A stretch of DNA of 5,117 nucleotides from Phycisphaerales bacterium (GTDB lineage Bacteria > Planctomycetota > Phycisphaerae > Phycisphaerales > UBA1924). The position numbers and the translations under genes are program-made. Within the stretch, counting starts at the first letter, position 1, and each line of letters opens with the position of its first letter. Below the pieces are notes generated by a model. That model was not told the origin of the DNA. It saw nothing but the letters and a program-made list of their open reading frames with translations, and did not search any database. Below are positions 1 through 5,117 of the stretch, one piece after another. Location of the stretch: positions 1,458 through 6,574 of the forward strand of contig DOJA01000045.1 of NCBI GenBank assembly GCA_003511945.1. Reading direction: 5' to 3'.

Positions 1-23
1 TCTACCAACTGAGCTATGCGTCC
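1..23 (-). tRNA. tRNA gene, 5' end only (isotype not determinable)
   Basis: Read on the minus strand, positions 23 to 1 give a 7-nt acceptor arm strand (GGACGCA), the TA linker at tRNA positions 8-9, the D-stem strand GCTC, and a canonical D-loop AGTTGGTA followed by GA, which begins the returning D-stem strand. This is the standard bacterial tRNA 5' third. The anticodon, T arm and 3' end lie beyond the left edge, so the amino acid cannot be assigned. The 5' boundary is set by counting seven acceptor bases before TA. A direct GGAC-GGAC duplication spans this boundary, but the 7-nt rule favours position 23. The gene lies on the same strand as rodA and about 99 bp downstream of it. Confidence 0.9.
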
Positions 24-122
24 GTCCGGCGGATTGTGACCGCTTTCCTCTGGTCTGGTGGCCAAAGCGAGGCGCGCCGCTATCATGGGTTGCGCGGCAT
101 TGCAACGGCTTTTCGCGCCAGT
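24..122 (-). other. Spacer between rodA and the tRNA gene
   Basis: This 99-bp non-coding gap separates the rodA stop from the tRNA 5' end. I see no intrinsic terminator (no stable stem followed by a T-run on the minus strand) and no convincing sigma-70 promoter for the tRNA. Three small palindromic elements are present: CGCTTT/AAAGCG arms at 41-46 and 64-69 with a 17-nt loop, GTTGC/GCAAC arms near 89-106, and an 8-bp GGCGCGCC palindrome at 71-78. All are short enough to be chance in GC-rich DNA. With no terminator, transcription may read from rodA into the tRNA, but this is inference. Confidence 0.6.
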
Positions 123-1232
123 CTATCCGAATGGCCGCCGCGTGCCGCTCTTGTCGCGTTGGACCGCCAATATGATGCCGACGCACAGCATGATCGTCAG
201 CATCGACGAGCCGCCGTGCGAGAATAGGGGGAGGGGGATGCCGACCACCGGAGCCAGACCCATCACCATCATCAGGTTGATGGCGATATAGAAAAAGATG
301 GTCATCGTCAGCCCCGCCGCCGTCAATTGGCCGAAGCGCGTCGAGGCGTCGAGCGCGACGCGCGTGGTCCAGCGCAGCAGCAGGAAATAGGCAAAGCCCA
401 GCACCAGCCCGCCGATAAGCCCCCATTCTTCGGCCATGGTGGCAAAGATGAAGTCGGTATGGCCTTCGGGCAGATAGTCGAGGTGGCTCTGCGAGCCGTT
501 GAGAAAGCCCTTGCCGTCGAGCCCGCCCGAACCGATCGCGATTTTCGACTGGGTGATGTGATAGCCCGCGCCCAGCGGATCCTCCTCGGGGTTGAGGAAG
601 ATGAGCACACGCTTCTGCTGATAATCGTGCAGGAAGCTGAACAGCACGGGCAGCGCGGCGATCCCCGCGACGCCGGCGCCGATGAACCACCAGAGCGGCA
701 ATCCGGCGAGGAACATCACCACCACCCCGCTGGCGATAATCGACAAGGCGGTGCCGAGATCGGGCTGGAGCATGACCAGCGCCGCCGGAATGCCGATCAG
801 CACCAGAGCGGGGCCAAGCGCGCGAACCCGCGGTGTTTCTGCGGGCGGCAACATGCTGTAAAAGCGCGCCAGCGCCAGCACGATGGCAACTTTCATCAGT
901 TCGGACGGCTGCAGGTTCATGAAGCCGATGTCGAGCCAGCGCTGGCTGCCCCCGCGCACCGCCCCGGCCAGCTCGACGCCGAACAACAGCACCGCAATTC
1001 CGGCATAGGCCAGGAATGACAAGCGCGCCATCAGCTCCAGCGGAATGAAGAAGCCGATAATCAGTGCCATCGTCAGGAAAATCGCAAAGCGCATGCCGTG
1101 GGTCAGCGCCCAGGGCGTGAAGCTGCCCCCCGCCGCCGAATAGAGCACCAGCATGCCAAAGCCCGCGATGAACAGCAGGGTTGCGATCAGCCCCCAGGGG
1201 TAGCGCCGCAGCGTTTGTGGCACCGGGATCAT
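123..1232 (-). CDS. rodA: RodA, SEDS-family peptidoglycan glycosyltransferase of the elongasome
   Basis: RodA (also called MrdB) polymerises lipid II into glycan strands during side-wall growth, working as a pair with the class B transpeptidase PBP2. The 369-residue product is close to the usual length of about 370. About ten membrane segments can be seen, roughly at residues 14-33, 47-64, 70-90, 112-128, 138-154, 160-178, 180-199, 270-287, 303-325 and 341-357. The large extracytoplasmic loop at about 200-268 carries the family signature QSHLDYLPEGHTDFIFA, and D260 in its HTDF motif is the likely catalytic aspartate. Other family motifs are RWLDIG (98-103), LQPSELMK (107-114), QPDLGTAL (156-163) and GIPLPLFSHGGSS (331-343). 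The start ATG overlaps the mrdA stop as ATGA, and a GAGG lies 10 nt upstream. H339 replaces the Tyr more usual in S-Y-G-G. The alternative FtsW is unlikely because the gene directly follows mrdA in an mre operon. Confidence 0.97.
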   Translation of the reverse strand: MIPVPQTLRRYPWGLIATLLFIAGFGMLVLYSAAGGSFTPWALTHGMRFAIFLTMALIIGFFIPLELMARLSFLAYAGIAVLLFGVELAGAVRGGSQRWLDIGFMNLQPSELMKVAIVLALARFYSMLPPAETPRVRALGPALVLIGIPAALVMLQPDLGTALSIIASGVVVMFLAGLPLWWFIGAGVAGIAALPVLFSFLHDYQQKRVLIFLNPEEDPLGAGYHITQSKIAIGSGGLDGKGFLNGSQSHLDYLPEGHTDFIFATMAEEWGLIGGLVLGFAYFLLLRWTTRVALDASTRFGQLTAAGLTMTIFFYIAINLMMVMGLAPVVGIPLPLFSHGGSSMLTIMLCVGIILAVQRDKSGTRRPFG

Positions 1233-3148
1233 GGCACTTCGACCTCGCTGGTGTCGATCGACAGGCCCTGAAAACCCGCAAAGTCGCGCGCCATGCGCGT
1301 CGGAATGTCGCCGCCCCAGCCTTCTTCCAGCGTGGTCAGCGTGGCCATCGCTTTGTCGCGATCATAGAGATAGGTGAAAATATCCTTGGCGACGGGGGCG
1401 GCGGCGCGCGATCCGCCCATGCCATGCTCGATGATGACGGCAGCGGCATAGCGTGGATTGTCGGTGGGGGCGTAACAGACGAACAGGCCATGGTCGCGGA
1501 AGCGATAGGCACCGCTTTGCCCGCGCGAACCCGAAGCAAGGCCGCGCACCTGCGCGGTGCCGGTCTTGCCGGCAAGCTTGATGCCGTCGAGGTCAAGCCG
1601 GCTGCGTACCGCCGTGCCGTTGCCGTTGACAACGCGGTCCATGCCCGAACGAACGATGGCAAGATGCTCGGCCGAATAGGGCAGGGTTTTGACCAGTTCG
1701 GGCTTGCGCGCAATCAGGCTGGGGTAAAGCGCCTTGCCCGATGCGATGCGCGCGGTGCTGACCGCCAGCTGCAGCGGATTGACGATGACATAGCCCTGGC
1801 CAATCACGGCGTTGAGCGAATCCGACGCGCTCCACGCCTGATCATATTTGCGCTGCTTCCACGCGCTGTCGGGGATGGTGCCGAAGCGCTGGTTGGCACC
1901 GCTGATCCGGAAATCCTCGCCCAGCCCCAGCGTGCGCGCAACCGGTGCGATACGATCATAGCCCAGCCGGTGCGCCATGGCGTAGAAATAGGTGTTGCAG
2001 CTTCTCTCGATAGCGGTCGGCATGTCGACCGGGCCATGGCGGCCAAGGCAGCGGAAAAAGCGGTTGCCCAGCCGGTATCCGCCGGGACAGGTGATCCGTT
2101 CGGCAGGGTCGACGCCTGCCTCAAGGATGGCCAGCGCCGCCGTCGGCTTCAGCGTCGAGCCCGGCGGATACAGTCCGCGTGTCGCCTTGTTGAGCAGCGG
2201 TTTGCGATCGGTGTCGCCATTCAGCCACGCCCATTCCTTTTGCCCGATTCCGTCGGAAAAACTGTTGGGGTCAAAGCAGGGCATGGAAACAAAGGCGATG
2301 ATGTCGCCGGTCAGGCAGTCGATCACCACGGCCGCGCCCGATTCGCGGCCCATGCGCCGTGCGGCATAGTCCTGCAGGTCGCCGTCGATGGCGAGGTGGA
2401 GCGTTTCGCCCTGGGTATCAGGCTGGGTATCGAGTTCGCGGACCACCTTGCCCCCTGCGGTCACCTCGACCCGCTTGGCGCCGGGTTTGCCGCGCAAATA
2501 GGGTTCGAAATATCGCTCGAGCCCATCCTTGCCAGTCTTGAAACCCGGCGTGACATAGAGGGGGTCGCGCGCCTTTTGATACTCCTCCGCTGTCGGCGCG
2601 CCGACATAGCCGAGCAGGTGGCCCACCGCCGCCCCGGCCGGATAGTTGCGTGCAAAGCCGCGCGCGGGGGCGACGCCGGGCAGGTCGGTAATGCGCACGA
2701 GGATAGAGGCAAAGCGCGCTTCATCCAGATTCTCGGCTACCGGCACGGGCTGAAAACCCGCTGCTTTGTCCAGGTCGCGGCGCACGCGTTGCACCGTGTC
2801 AGCGTCCAGCCCCAGAAGTTGCTGGAGATCGGCAACAATCTTTGCTTTGTTCTGCACCCGGTCGGGGATCAGGTCGATGCGCAGGCTGACGCGATTGTTG
2901 GCGAGCGCCTTGCCGCGCTTGTCGACGATCCAGCCGCGTCTTGGCGGGATCAAGGTCAGGTTCAGCCGGTTGCTTTCGGATTCGAGGACATAGCGTTCAT
3001 TGTCGATGATCGAGATATAGGCCATGCGCGCCGCCAGCGCGCCGCCGATGGCCATCTGGACGCCGCCCACCAGCATGGTGCGCCGGGTAAAGGTGAACCC
3101 GCGCCATGCCTCGGTTACCGGGGGGCTTTTCCAGAATTTGCCGAACAT
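1229..3148 (-). CDS. mrdA: Penicillin-binding protein 2, elongasome transpeptidase
   Basis: This class B penicillin-binding protein is a D,D-transpeptidase that cross-links new side-wall peptidoglycan in the periplasm and works with RodA. The 639-residue product matches the family length. A basic N-terminus (R22 R23) precedes one membrane anchor at about 24-46. The pedestal domain follows, with PPRRG (68-72) and an NYPAGAAVGHLLGYVG stretch (168-183), and then GKDGLERYFEPYLRGKPG (206-223). The transpeptidase domain has all three active-site motifs: STLK with nucleophile S331 and K334, SCN at 383-385, and KTG at 528-530. C354, C367, H371 and C384 form a likely metal site next to SCN. A tail of about 40 residues follows the catalytic fold. 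The start ATG lies 7 bp after the mreD stop with no clear Shine-Dalgarno sequence, so coupling is likely. FtsI is a poorer fit because of the mreD-mrdA-rodA context and the C/H insert before SxN. Confidence 0.97.
   Translation of the reverse strand: MFGKFWKSPPVTEAWRGFTFTRRTMLVGGVQMAIGGALAARMAYISIIDNERYVLESESNRLNLTLIPPRRGWIVDKRGKALANNRVSLRIDLIPDRVQNKAKIVADLQQLLGLDADTVQRVRRDLDKAAGFQPVPVAENLDEARFASILVRITDLPGVAPARGFARNYPAGAAVGHLLGYVGAPTAEEYQKARDPLYVTPGFKTGKDGLERYFEPYLRGKPGAKRVEVTAGGKVVRELDTQPDTQGETLHLAIDGDLQDYAARRMGRESGAAVVIDCLTGDIIAFVSMPCFDPNSFSDGIGQKEWAWLNGDTDRKPLLNKATRGLYPPGSTLKPTAALAILEAGVDPAERITCPGGYRLGNRFFRCLGRHGPVDMPTAIERSCNTYFYAMAHRLGYDRIAPVARTLGLGEDFRISGANQRFGTIPDSAWKQRKYDQAWSASDSLNAVIGQGYVIVNPLQLAVSTARIASGKALYPSLIARKPELVKTLPYSAEHLAIVRSGMDRVVNGNGTAVRSRLDLDGIKLAGKTGTAQVRGLASGSRGQSGAYRFRDHGLFVCYAPTDNPRYAAAVIIEHGMGGSRAAAPVAKDIFTYLYDRDKAMATLTTLEEGWGGDIPTRMARDFAGFQGLSIDTSEVEVP
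1243..1246 (-). promoter_or_regulatory. Probable Shine-Dalgarno site for rodA
   Basis: The minus strand reads GAGG here, 10 nt before the rodA ATG and inside the last codons of mrdA. It supports the ATG at 1232 as the start, together with the 4-bp ATGA overlap. The spacing is slightly long, so coupled re-initiation after PBP2 translation probably also contributes. Confidence 0.5.
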
Positions 3149-3155
3149 GACCGGA

Positions 3156-3680
3156 CTATCGCCGGAACAGCCGGACCCTGTCCAGCCATGCCGCGACGCG
3201 GACCATCATCGGGAACAACAGGATGCTGGCGGCAATCTGCAAGCCGACCAGCCCGAGGATAAGCGACAGCCCGGTACCGGGATGCGCCAGCACGGCACCC
3301 GCGACGATGATGATGCTGGTCGCCACCGCCGCAATCATCCAGTCCTGCCAGTATCCGCGCCAATAGGTGCGCTGGTCGATGAAATCGATGCCCAGCAGCG
3401 CAATGGTCCACAGACCCATTGCTGCACCAACAGGTTGTCCCGACACCAGATCATCCCACAGCCCCAGCGGCAATCCGATCCACACCGGCCACAGGCTTGG
3501 GTGCAACAAACGCCATGCGAGAAACAGCAGCAACCCCAGCGGCGGCAGCCATGCCCAGGCGGCGATCATGGGCAACATCATCGGCAGCGCCGATGCCAAC
3601 ATGACCGACATAATCGGAACAGACTGCAGGCGCAGCTGCGATGGCGGCTCGCCGATGCGCTGCGGCGCAAGGCTGCTCAT
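3156..3680 (-). CDS. mreD: MreD, rod-shape-determining integral membrane protein
   Basis: MreD is a small polytopic membrane protein that joins MreC to the Rod complex in the inner membrane. Its sequence is poorly conserved, so the call rests on context, size and topology. The 174-residue product (typical MreD is about 160-180) has five to six hydrophobic segments, roughly at 22-42, 47-59, 64-80, 84-100, 113-132 and 137-158. Between segments three and four is the best family signature, a G/D-rich stretch (PLGLWDDLVSGQPVGAAMG, 71-89) with D76, D77, G81 and G85. The N-terminus has a polar tail of about 20 residues before the first segment. M24 and M27 could be alternative starts, but the first ATG is favoured because it overlaps the mreC stop as ATGA. 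The C-terminus is basic (RVRLFRR), consistent with a cytoplasmic end. It sits between mreC and mrdA as in other proteobacterial operons. Confidence 0.92.
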   Translation of the reverse strand: MSSLAPQRIGEPPSQLRLQSVPIMSVMLASALPMMLPMIAAWAWLPPLGLLLFLAWRLLHPSLWPVWIGLPLGLWDDLVSGQPVGAAMGLWTIALLGIDFIDQRTYWRGYWQDWMIAAVATSIIIVAGAVLAHPGTGLSLILGLVGLQIAASILLFPMMVRVAAWLDRVRLFRR

Positions 3681-4546
3681 GGCGCAATCTCGCTCGCGCC
3701 GCTGACGGCGGCATAGGCGGGCAGGACCGCGACAATATCCACCTTGGCAGGATCCGCCAGCGGGCGCGCCACTGCACCATCATTCTGCAGCCGGACAACC
3801 AGCGCCACAGGAATATTGGGCCGGTAAATCCCGCCGGTGCCCGACGTCACCAAAATATCCCCCGGCTTGAACGGGTTATCGGCCAGATTGAGGGTGCGGA
3901 TGTCCAGTTCGCCATTGCCGCGCCCGCTGGCCAGCGCGGGAAGGCCGTCGCTGGCGCGGCGCAGCGGCACGATATTGTCGCTGTCGGTCAGCAGCAGCAC
4001 GCGCGCGGTGGTCGGCCCGGCGTCGAGCACGCGTCCGATCAACCCGTCGGCGGCGCGGATGGGCATCCCTGCCTGCACGCCGCGGTTGCGCCCGATGCTG
4101 AGGATGGCGAGACGGCGGCTGCTGGTCGGGTTGGACGTGAGCAGATAGCCATTGGCGATGCCGCCGCTGCCCTGTTCATCCAGCTTCAGGAGCAGCCGCA
4201 GCTGGCGGTTTTCTTCCGCCAATGTGCTGGCTTCGACCAGATCGCGCTGCTGTTCCTCGACCTGGGCGCGCAGCCGCCGGTTCTGGCTGCCGGCCGCGAA
4301 ATAGGCAGCGATGCTGTCGTTGATCCCCGAAGCCGTCCCCGTGACCGAACGGGTCAGGCGCGCCACTGGGCTGACCACCTCCTGCGCGGCGGTGCGCAGC
4401 GCGGCAAAACCGACAGGATCGGCGACCGATATGATCGCCAGCAACAGGCCCACCACCGCGCCGACCACCGCCACGACATAGGCGATGAACAGCCGGATCT
4501 GGGCTTTGCGGGATTGCCCCGGTCGCATTTGAGCCGGGCGAAGCAT
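3677..4546 (-). CDS. mreC: MreC, rod-shape-determining periplasmic scaffold protein
   Basis: MreC is a bitopic inner-membrane protein whose periplasmic part binds and activates PBP2, linking cytoplasmic MreB to wall synthesis. The 289-residue product is a normal length. A short basic cytoplasmic tail (about 1-17) is followed by one membrane helix at about 18-41. A predicted coiled coil at about 86-122 is rich in Q, R, E and L and mediates dimerisation in the family. The beta-rich C-terminal domain at about 130-277 contains the family stretches ADGLIGRVLDAGPTTARVLL (166-185) and GDILVTSGTGGIYRPNIPVA (229-248). The start at 4546 lies 19 bp after the mreB stop, with a GGAG 13 nt upstream, which is rather long spacing. 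A second in-frame ATG at 4528 (M7) has no Shine-Dalgarno sequence before it. The stop overlaps the mreD start as ATGA. Confidence 0.95.
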   Translation of the reverse strand: MLRPAQMRPGQSRKAQIRLFIAYVVAVVGAVVGLLLAIISVADPVGFAALRTAAQEVVSPVARLTRSVTGTASGINDSIAAYFAAGSQNRRLRAQVEEQQRDLVEASTLAEENRQLRLLLKLDEQGSGGIANGYLLTSNPTSSRRLAILSIGRNRGVQAGMPIRAADGLIGRVLDAGPTTARVLLLTDSDNIVPLRRASDGLPALASGRGNGELDIRTLNLADNPFKPGDILVTSGTGGIYRPNIPVALVVRLQNDGAVARPLADPAKVDIVAVLPAYAAVSGASEIAP

Positions 4547-4559
4547 GGCGGCAGGCTTG

Positions 4560-4563
4560 CTCC
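4560..4563 (-). promoter_or_regulatory. Probable Shine-Dalgarno site for mreC
   Basis: The minus strand reads GGAG just after the mreB stop, 13 nt before the mreC ATG at 4546. It is the only purine-rich motif in the 19-bp gap. The spacing exceeds the usual 5-10 nt, which leaves some doubt about the exact start or suggests weak initiation helped by coupling to mreB. Confidence 0.4.
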
Positions 4564-4565
4564 GT

Positions 4566-5117
4566 TCAGGCTTGCAGCAGCACGCCGCGGAACGCCGGAT
4601 CCTCCATCGCCCGGCCGGTGCCGATGGCGACGCAGGTCAGCGGGTCTTCGGCGACGGTGACGGGCAGGCCGGTGGCATCGCGCAGCATGTCATCGAGCTC
4701 GCGGATCAGCGCGCCGCCGCCGGTCAGGACGATGCCCTGATCGACGATGTCGGCGGCCAGTTCCGGCGCGGTATTTTCCAGCGCGATGCGCACGCCTTCG
4801 ATAATCGTGCCAATGGGTTCGGACAGCGCATCGGCGATCTGCGCCTGGTTGATCGAAATTTCCTTGGGTACGCCGTTGACAAGGTCGCGGCCCTTGATCT
4901 GGATGATCAGGCCCGTTCCGTCGGCGGGGGTGCGCGCGATGCCGAAATCCTTCTTGATCCGTTCGGCGGTGGCTTCACCGATCAGCAGATTATGATGGCG
5001 GCGGACATAGGAAACGATGGCTTCGTCCATCTTGTCCCCGCCGGCGCGGACCGAGGTGGAATAGGCCACGCCGCGCAAGCTGAGCACCGCGACTTCGGTC
5101 GTGCCGCCGCCGATATC
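4566..5117 (-). CDS. mreB: MreB, actin-like rod-shape protein (C-terminal half, cut by window edge)
   Basis: MreB is a bacterial actin that forms ATP-dependent filaments on the cytoplasmic face of the membrane and orients the elongation machinery. The frame is open to the right edge and gives 183 residues, about the last 53% of a typical protein of about 345. It opens on the second phosphate-binding motif DIGGGTTE (fragment residues 1-8). Next come the GGD at 26-28, IGEATAERIK (46-55), the adenosine-binding motif LTGGGALI (131-138) and the conserved EDPLTCVAIGTGRA (157-170). The GTG at 5085-5087 codes for an internal valine within the conserved EVAVLSL strand and is not a start. The real start, the first phosphate motif and the operon promoter lie outside the window. 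The C-terminus ends MEDPAFRGVLLQA, a lineage-variable tail. It is the first gene seen in this operon. Confidence 0.98.
   Translation of the reverse strand, partial: DIGGGTTEVAVLSLRGVAYSTSVRAGGDKMDEAIVSYVRRHHNLLIGEATAERIKKDFGIARTPADGTGLIIQIKGRDLVNGVPKEISINQAQIADALSEPIGTIIEGVRIALENTAPELAADIVDQGIVLTGGGALIRELDDMLRDATGLPVTVAEDPLTCVAIGTGRAMEDPAFRGVLLQA

Noticed and set aside
41..69. Inverted repeat with CGCTTT/AAAGCG arms before the tRNA, considered as a terminator or operator
   Set aside because: The arms are only 6 bp, the loop is 17 nt and no T-run follows on the minus strand. One such match is expected by chance in a gap of this size.
80..105. TTGCAA and CATGATAG on the minus strand, considered as -35 and -10 boxes for the tRNA
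   Set aside because: The spacing is about 13-14 nt, too short for sigma-70, and the boxes are too far (over 55 nt) from the tRNA 5' end to be convincing.
327..1019. A 230-codon plus-strand open frame with many His, Gln and Glu residues inside rodA
   Set aside because: It is the complement of hydrophobic membrane-segment codons of RodA. The His/Gln/Glu richness is an artefact of reading them backwards.
1181..3262. A 693-codon open frame on the plus strand covering all of mrdA, longer than mrdA itself
   Set aside because: It lies fully antisense to a gene with all PBP2 active-site motifs. Its product is rich in Arg, Ala, Gly, Asp and Gln, with no recognisable domain or hydrophobic pattern, as expected for a shadow frame in GC-rich DNA.
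3641..4660. A 339-codon plus-strand open frame antisense to mreC and to the 3' end of mreB
   Set aside because: It has the same Arg/Ala/Gly/Gln-rich shadow composition, no clear domain, and overlaps two well-supported genes.
5085..5087. GTG considered as the start of a short MreB-like protein
   Set aside because: The frame continues upstream through the conserved DIGGGTTEVA motif to the window edge, so the GTG is an internal valine codon of full-length mreB.

Overview
The window is the 3' part of a cell-elongation (rod-shape) operon on the minus strand, followed by the 5' end of a tRNA gene. In transcription order (high to low coordinates) it holds the C-terminal half of mreB (cut by the right edge), mreC, mreD, mrdA (PBP2) and rodA (mrdB). 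A gap of about 99 bp follows, then a tRNA on the same strand that runs off the left edge. The DNA is GC-rich. The mreB-mreC-mreD-mrdA-rodA order, together with the style of the proteins (PBP2 with a Cys-rich insert before SxN, RodA with an FSHGGSS motif), suggests an alphaproteobacterium, probably a member of the Sphingomonadales. That placement is inference from memory of the families, not a search.

The genes are packed very tightly. There are 19 bp between mreB and mreC, an ATGA overlap between mreC and mreD, 7 bp between mreD and mrdA, and another ATGA overlap between mrdA and rodA. No promoter or terminator is visible between them, so they look like one polycistronic, translationally coupled unit. 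Its promoter would lie upstream of mreB, outside the window.

Together the products form the Rod complex (elongasome). MreB filaments lie on the inner face of the membrane. MreC and MreD are the membrane and periplasmic connectors. RodA polymerises lipid II into glycan strands, and PBP2 cross-links them. All four complete proteins have normal family lengths and intact key motifs, and no frameshift or insertion was seen.

I found no undescribed system. The points most worth a second look are a probable Cys3His metal site in PBP2, a twin-arginine-like N-terminus on the same protein, its C-terminal tail, and the tRNA placed directly after rodA. The other long open frames, including one of 693 codons antisense to mrdA, look like GC-rich shadow frames.
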